Positions 7,271 through 11,006 of a stretch of DNA of 11,006 bases are shown piece after piece. Numbering within the stretch: the first letter of the stretch is position 1; every line of letters begins with the position of its first letter. The stretch lies in contig NZ_NJPO01000086.1 of assembly GCF_002855795.1 (NCBI RefSeq), positions 1 to 11,006 of the forward strand, in the 5' to 3' direction. The stretch is from Candidatus Palibaumannia cicadellinicola (GTDB taxonomy: Bacteria > Pseudomonadota > Gammaproteobacteria > Enterobacterales > Enterobacteriaceae). The translations under genes and the position numbers were made by a program. The notes under the pieces are model-generated. The model did not search any database and was not told where the DNA came from. It saw only the letters and a program-made list of their open reading frames with translations.

Positions 7271-9724
7271 ATGTCTGGGGATAACCGTAAACGTGAACCT
7301 ATCGGACGCCATCGAAAATGGGCGACAACACGCTGCGATACACGACATAACTGGAGAACTAGAAGACGACAAAATAAAAAAAGATTTCGTATCCGCTGGT
7401 ATATCCGTATAGTAATACTACTAGTTATCTTGATAGCTTTATATGGCTTTTATCTGGATACGCAGGTACGCCGCCGTATAGATGGTAAGGTTTGGCAGTT
7501 ACCAGCTGCGGTTTATGGCCGCATGGTAAACTTGGAGCCAGGTATGTCTTATAGCCGAGATGAAATGATAACACTGTTAGAAAGTATGCAATATCGCTCA
7601 GTGTCCCACATTACCCGTCCTGGTGAGTTTATCGTACGTGATAATAGTATTGAGTTATTACGCCGACCTTTTGATTTTCCGGATGGAAAGGAGGGGCAGA
7701 TTAGAGCCAGTATTACTTTTGCCAGAAACAAACTACTGCAAATTAAAAATCAAGATATTCAACGTAATGTAGGAGTTTTCCGCTTAGATCCTAGACTTAT
7801 TACCATACTACAATCTCCAAAGGGAGAGCAACGACTTTTTGTACCGCGCGCCGGGTTCCCAAATATGCTAGTAGAAATCCTTATCGCTACCGAGGATAGG
7901 TACTTTTACCAGCATGACGGCATTCGCATCTCTTCGATGTTCCGCGCTTTACGAGCAAACTTTACCGCTGGTCACGCGGTACAGGGGGGTAGTACACTCA
8001 CCCAGCAACTAGTAAAAAACTTATTTTTGAGCAACCAACGATCCTTATGGCGTAAGCTTAACGAAGTGTATATGGCATTGCTTTTTGATCATCGCTATAG
8101 CAAGGACCGCATTCTAGAACTTTACCTAAATGAGGTGTACCTTGGACAAAGTTGCAACGAGCAGATACGCGGGTTCCCACTTGCTAGTCTTTACTACTTT
8201 GGTCTACCTATAGATGAACTGAGTTTAGAACAGCAGGCTATGCTGGTAGGAATGGTAAAAGGTGCTTCGTTGTATAACCCTTGGCGTAATCCACAGCTGA
8301 CGCTAGAACGGCGTAATTTCGTTATCAAATTACTAGAAAAACAGCATGTTATTGATATAGATCTATATGACATCTTGAGTACACGTCTACTTGATGTGCA
8401 ACCGCGTGGCCGCGTACTGACACCGCAGCCAGCTTTTATGCAAATGGTGCGCAAAGAGCTACAGAGCAAACTAAAAGAGAAAATAAACACGCTATCCGGC
8501 ATAAAAATGTTCACTACGTTGGATCCAGTGTCGCAATATGCCGCGGAAAAAGCCGTAGAAGCAGGGATTACAGCTCTACGCGCCCACCATGGTATTAAAG
8601 ATCTCCAAGGCGCAATGGTCGTTGTGGATCGTTTAAGTGGAGAGGTGCGTGCCATGGTAGGTGGGGCTGAGCCGCAGTTTGCCGGTTTTAACCGCGCAAT
8701 GCAAGCGCGGCGTTTAGTTGGATCGCTTGCTAAACCAGCGACTTATCTGACAGCTCTTAGCGAACCTAATCAATATCGGCTTAATACTTGGATCGCGGAT
8801 AAGCCACTTGCTATCCAGCAGCCGAACGGCCGTCTCTGGTTTCCTAAAAACTATGACCGACAGTTCCGTGATAAAGTGATGCTAGTAGACGCGCTGGCAT
8901 ATTCCCTCAACGTACCTACCGTCAATATTGGTCTGGCAGTAGGGTTAGATCCTATCATTAATACCTTGATTAAATTAGGAATCCCAGCAACTACACTAAA
9001 TCCGGTGCCTTCAATGCTACTAGGAGCTATTAGCCTGACGCCAGTAGAAGTAGCGCAGAAATTCCAAACCATAGCTAGCTGCGGTAACCATGCTACCTTA
9101 TCAGCGGTACGTTCAGTTGTTAGCGAAGACGGCAAAGTTTTATATGAAAGCTTCCCGCAAGCAGAAAGAGTCATTCCCGCTCAAGCAGCCTACCTAACGC
9201 TATATGCCATGCAACAAGTCGTGGAGCGTGGTACCTCACACTCGCTAGCGGTGAAATTTCCCACCTATCATCTAGCGGCAAAAACCGGTACCACTAACGA
9301 ACTACGCGACAGCTGGTTTGTTGGTATAGATGGCAAAGAAGTCTCTATTATCTGGATTGGTCGGGACAATAATAGGCCAGCTAAGTTGACTGGCGCCACC
9401 GGGGCTTTGACTTTGTATCGCCGTTATCTGGATAATCAGGCGCCGATGACGCTGAATCTTACACCTCCGGAAGGTATTAGCAAAATGTCTATTGACGATG
9501 CTGGAAATTTAGTCTGCAATGGCGGTAGCGCACTGCGTACCCTACCTATTTGGACAGATAATCCGCAGTCCTTGTGTAAGATAGTACCAATTATTCAAAC
9601 AAGTGAAATAGATCCAGGTCATTTCGCAAAACCTGAACCTAGACAGAAAATAACATTAGAATTAGAACAAAACAGTTATAGCTGCGGAGTATTTGGTTGG
9701 CTAAAACACTTTGTTCGTCAATAG
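7271..9724 (+). CDS. mrcB: Penicillin-binding protein 1b (bifunctional transglycosylase/transpeptidase)
   Basis: Inner-membrane class A PBP that polymerises lipid II and cross-links peptidoglycan. I start at ATG 7271 (817 residues): [13 protein letters not shown] matches the E. coli N-terminus (MAGNDREPIGR), with GGAG ten bases upstream. Order: basic cytoplasmic tail, membrane segment about 43-61, UB2H domain about 80-145, GT51 domain with catalytic E208 (ATEDR) and E265, then the transpeptidase with active serine S485 (SLAKPA), SLN at 545-547 and KTG at 671-673. All catalytic motifs are intact. The N-terminal acidic stretch is shortened and the Gln-rich C-terminal tail of E. coli is lost. 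Small motif changes include QGGSTLTQQ for QGASTLTQQ and LAAKTG for LAGKTG. It implies the cell still makes a wall. Upstream hrpB and downstream fhu genes are absent. Confidence 0.97.
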   Translation: MSGDNRKREPIGRHRKWATTRCDTRHNWRTRRRQNKKRFRIRWYIRIVILLVILIALYGFYLDTQVRRRIDGKVWQLPAAVYGRMVNLEPGMSYSRDEMITLLESMQYRSVSHITRPGEFIVRDNSIELLRRPFDFPDGKEGQIRASITFARNKLLQIKNQDIQRNVGVFRLDPRLITILQSPKGEQRLFVPRAGFPNMLVEILIATEDRYFYQHDGIRISSMFRALRANFTAGHAVQGGSTLTQQLVKNLFLSNQRSLWRKLNEVYMALLFDHRYSKDRILELYLNEVYLGQSCNEQIRGFPLASLYYFGLPIDELSLEQQAMLVGMVKGASLYNPWRNPQLTLERRNFVIKLLEKQHVIDIDLYDILSTRLLDVQPRGRVLTPQPAFMQMVRKELQSKLKEKINTLSGIKMFTTLDPVSQYAAEKAVEAGITALRAHHGIKDLQGAMVVVDRLSGEVRAMVGGAEPQFAGFNRAMQARRLVGSLAKPATYLTALSEPNQYRLNTWIADKPLAIQQPNGRLWFPKNYDRQFRDKVMLVDALAYSLNVPTVNIGLAVGLDPIINTLIKLGIPATTLNPVPSMLLGAISLTPVEVAQKFQTIASCGNHATLSAVRSVVSEDGKVLYESFPQAERVIPAQAAYLTLYAMQQVVERGTSHSLAVKFPTYHLAAKTGTTNELRDSWFVGIDGKEVSIIWIGRDNNRPAKLTGATGALTLYRRYLDNQAPMTLNLTPPEGISKMSIDDAGNLVCNGGSALRTLPIWTDNPQSLCKIVPIIQTSEIDPGHFAKPEPRQKITLELEQNSYSCGVFGWLKHFVRQ

Positions 9725-9759
9725 ACGAAGAGACGAATAGCTTTATCTAATTAATTACG

Positions 9760-9788
9760 TTAGCAACATCAAACATCATTGATAGAAT
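9760..9788 (+). promoter_or_regulatory. erpA: Candidate promoter of erpA
   Basis: TTAGCA (9760-9765, four of six) is followed after 17 bases by TAGAAT (9783-9788, five of six). It lies in the 105-base mrcB-erpA gap and would give a leader of about 35 bases. In E. coli erpA is under IscR control; I could not identify a convincing IscR site here. Confidence 0.35.
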
Positions 9789-9829
9789 CAAATAGAGTAA
9801 ATAAAGCTCTACAGCGAGGAAGAAACATT

Positions 9830-10174
9830 ATGAATGAAACTACGATATTGCCTTTACAATTTACCGATTCAGCTGCAAGCAGAGTAAAAATGCTCATTGC
9901 TGAAGAAGCCAATCCCAATCTTAAGTTACGAGTCTATATTACCGGTGGTGGCTGTAGTGGTTTACAGTACGGCTTTACTTTTGATGAACAAGTCAATGAC
10001 GAAGATGTAACTATAGAGAAACAAGGCGTCGTGCTAGTTGTCGATCCCATGAGTTTACAATATTTATTAGGCGGTTCAGTTGATTACAGTGAAGGACTGA
10101 AAGGTTCACGCTTTATTGTGACTAACCCTAATGTAAAAACTACTTGTAGTTGCGGATCTTCATTTAGTCTTTAA
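9830..10174 (+). CDS. erpA: A-type iron-sulfur cluster carrier/insertion protein ErpA
   Basis: Receives Fe-S clusters from the assembly scaffold and delivers them to target enzymes; in E. coli it is essential for isoprenoid enzymes IspG/IspH. The 114 residues match E. coli ErpA exactly in length. The three cluster-ligating cysteines are at 42 (GGGCSG), 106 and 108 (TTCSCGSS). The ATG at 9830 has GAGGA nine bases upstream; a longer in-frame start (TTG 9779) adds residues outside the family. The stop is a tandem TAATAA, whose second TAA fills the whole 3-base gap to the converging mtnN stop. clcA and hemL, upstream in E. coli, and yadS and btuF, downstream, are missing. Confidence 0.97.
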   Translation: MNETTILPLQFTDSAASRVKMLIAEEANPNLKLRVYITGGGCSGLQYGFTFDEQVNDEDVTIEKQGVVLVVDPMSLQYLLGGSVDYSEGLKGSRFIVTNPNVKTTCSCGSSFSL

Positions 10175-10177
10175 TAA

Positions 10178-10897
10178 CTATCCAGTTTGGGAGAGTGATC
10201 CTCTTTTAGTAGCTAGCGCCAGCACCATTTCTGAAACAAGCCGCGATAAATGATGCACAACTACTGTTAGACCATCTTTAAAGCTGTTATGGGAAATATG
10301 GTCGGCGACATCAGAGATAGCACGTATAACCACGAAGGGAACAGCAAACTGATGGCATATGTGAGCAATAGCTGTAGCTTCCATCTCTACCGCTAGAGCT
10401 TGCGGAAAATTATGGCGGATATAGGCTAGGGCCTGCCCGCCATTGATAAATGCGTCACCGCTAATGATCAGACCACGCATGGCATGCATACCGATACTTT
10501 CGGTAATGTTTTTAGCCAAAGTTACCAGTGAAGGCGCAGCGTTAAATGATGCTGGGCACTGGGCCATCTGCCCTCTCTCATAGCCAAAGGTTGTGACATC
10601 AACATCATGATATCGAACTTCGTCCGATACTACTATATCCCCTACTACCAGCGACGGAGAGAGACTGCCAGCTGAACCTGTATTGATTACTAATGTAGGT
10701 TGAAAATGATCTAGTAGCAGTGTGGTGCCTAATGCAGCTGAAACCTTACCAATTCCTGATTGAACTAAAGCTACTTTAATTCCGTGCAGACAGCCGCTAT
10801 AAATGTAACATCCAGCCTGTTGCCAAATAGTTAGTTGGGTTAATTGCTCACGGAGCAATATAACTTCTGGTTCCATAGCACCTATAATGCCAATCAT
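10178..10897 (-). CDS. mtnN: 5'-methylthioadenosine/S-adenosylhomocysteine nucleosidase
   Basis: Splits the adenine from methylthioadenosine, S-adenosylhomocysteine and 5'-deoxyadenosine, removing inhibitory by-products of SAM-using reactions. It has 239 residues against 232 in E. coli. Catalytic residues align: E11 (E12 in E. coli), E173 in VEMEAT and D196 in AISDVAD. Conserved segments include [21 protein letters not shown] and SGDAF. The N-terminus is one residue shorter than in E. coli, and the C-terminus carries about 7-8 extra residues. The ATG at 10897 has only a weak Shine-Dalgarno match, so initiation may be inefficient. It converges on erpA. The upstream 109 bases to the window end show TATAAC boxes at 10915-10910 and 10922-10917 (minus strand) but no good -35, and no sign of dgt, the divergent neighbour in E. 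coli. Confidence 0.96.
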   Translation of the reverse strand: MIGIIGAMEPEVILLREQLTQLTIWQQAGCYIYSGCLHGIKVALVQSGIGKVSAALGTTLLLDHFQPTLVINTGSAGSLSPSLVVGDIVVSDEVRYHDVDVTTFGYERGQMAQCPASFNAAPSLVTLAKNITESIGMHAMRGLIISGDAFINGGQALAYIRHNFPQALAVEMEATAIAHICHQFAVPFVVIRAISDVADHISHNSFKDGLTVVVHHLSRLVSEMVLALATKRGSLSQTG

Positions 10898-11006
10898 TAT
10901 AAAATACCAGTTATAAGTTATAGTCTGAGCTTCAGGTGATAACTAAGGCTGGCTATTATCGCGGATAACCTAAACCATGAAGAAAGCCTGACGCGTCATG
11001 ATCTTA

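Noticed and set aside
10976..10990. ATG-AAG-AAA-GCC-TGA on the plus strand as the start of degP or dgt
   Set aside because: Stops after four codons and has no further similarity before the window ends.
10989..10998. TGACGCGTCA palindrome at the right edge
   Set aside because: Ten bases only, with no partner site or context visible; chance is likely.

Overview
The window looks like a piece of a reduced gammaproteobacterial chromosome, most likely an insect endosymbiont related to the Enterobacterales (Sodalis-allied lineages are a plausible home). Every recognisable gene is a close relative of an E. coli housekeeping gene. Base composition is by eye in the low-to-middle 40s percent GC. Gene order follows the E. 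coli pan-pcnB-dksA-mrcB-erpA-mtnN region, but most of the genes that normally lie between them are gone. No mobile element, phage gene, CRISPR array, tRNA or rRNA was seen.

Left part (1-6921), all on the minus strand, in transcription order: dksA, pcnB, folK, panB, panC, leuS, then the first 37 bases of a probable lptE that runs off the window edge. gluQ, which sits between dksA and pcnB in E. coli, is missing. The panC-leuS junction is not the E. coli arrangement and marks a rearrangement. Spacing is tight: pcnB and folK overlap by 4 bases, and panB and panC are 35 bases apart.

Middle (6922-7270): a 349-base divergent non-coding gap between dksA and mrcB, where sfsA, ligT and hrpB would lie in E. 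coli. It holds candidate promoters for both genes and one perfect 7-bp dyad. Right part: mrcB (plus), erpA (plus), then mtnN (minus) converging on erpA with only 3 bases between the stop codons. The fhu genes, hemL, clcA, yadS and btuF are absent.

Together the genes cover leucyl-tRNA charging, two B-vitamin steps (pantoate and pantothenate synthesis by PanB/PanC, a folate step by FolK), RNA polyadenylation, the ppGpp co-regulator DksA, cell-wall polymerisation (PBP1b), Fe-S cluster delivery (ErpA) and nucleoside salvage/detoxification (MtnN). Vitamin genes kept in an eroded region fit a nutritional symbiont, but that is inference.

No new biological system was found. The points most worth a second look are an apparent AUU start codon for pcnB, an alanine at a conserved threonine of the LeuRS editing site, a probable frameshift at the start of lptE, C-terminal extensions in panC, folK and mtnN, and a palindrome in front of mrcB. 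Comparisons with E. coli proteins are from memory, not from an alignment run here.
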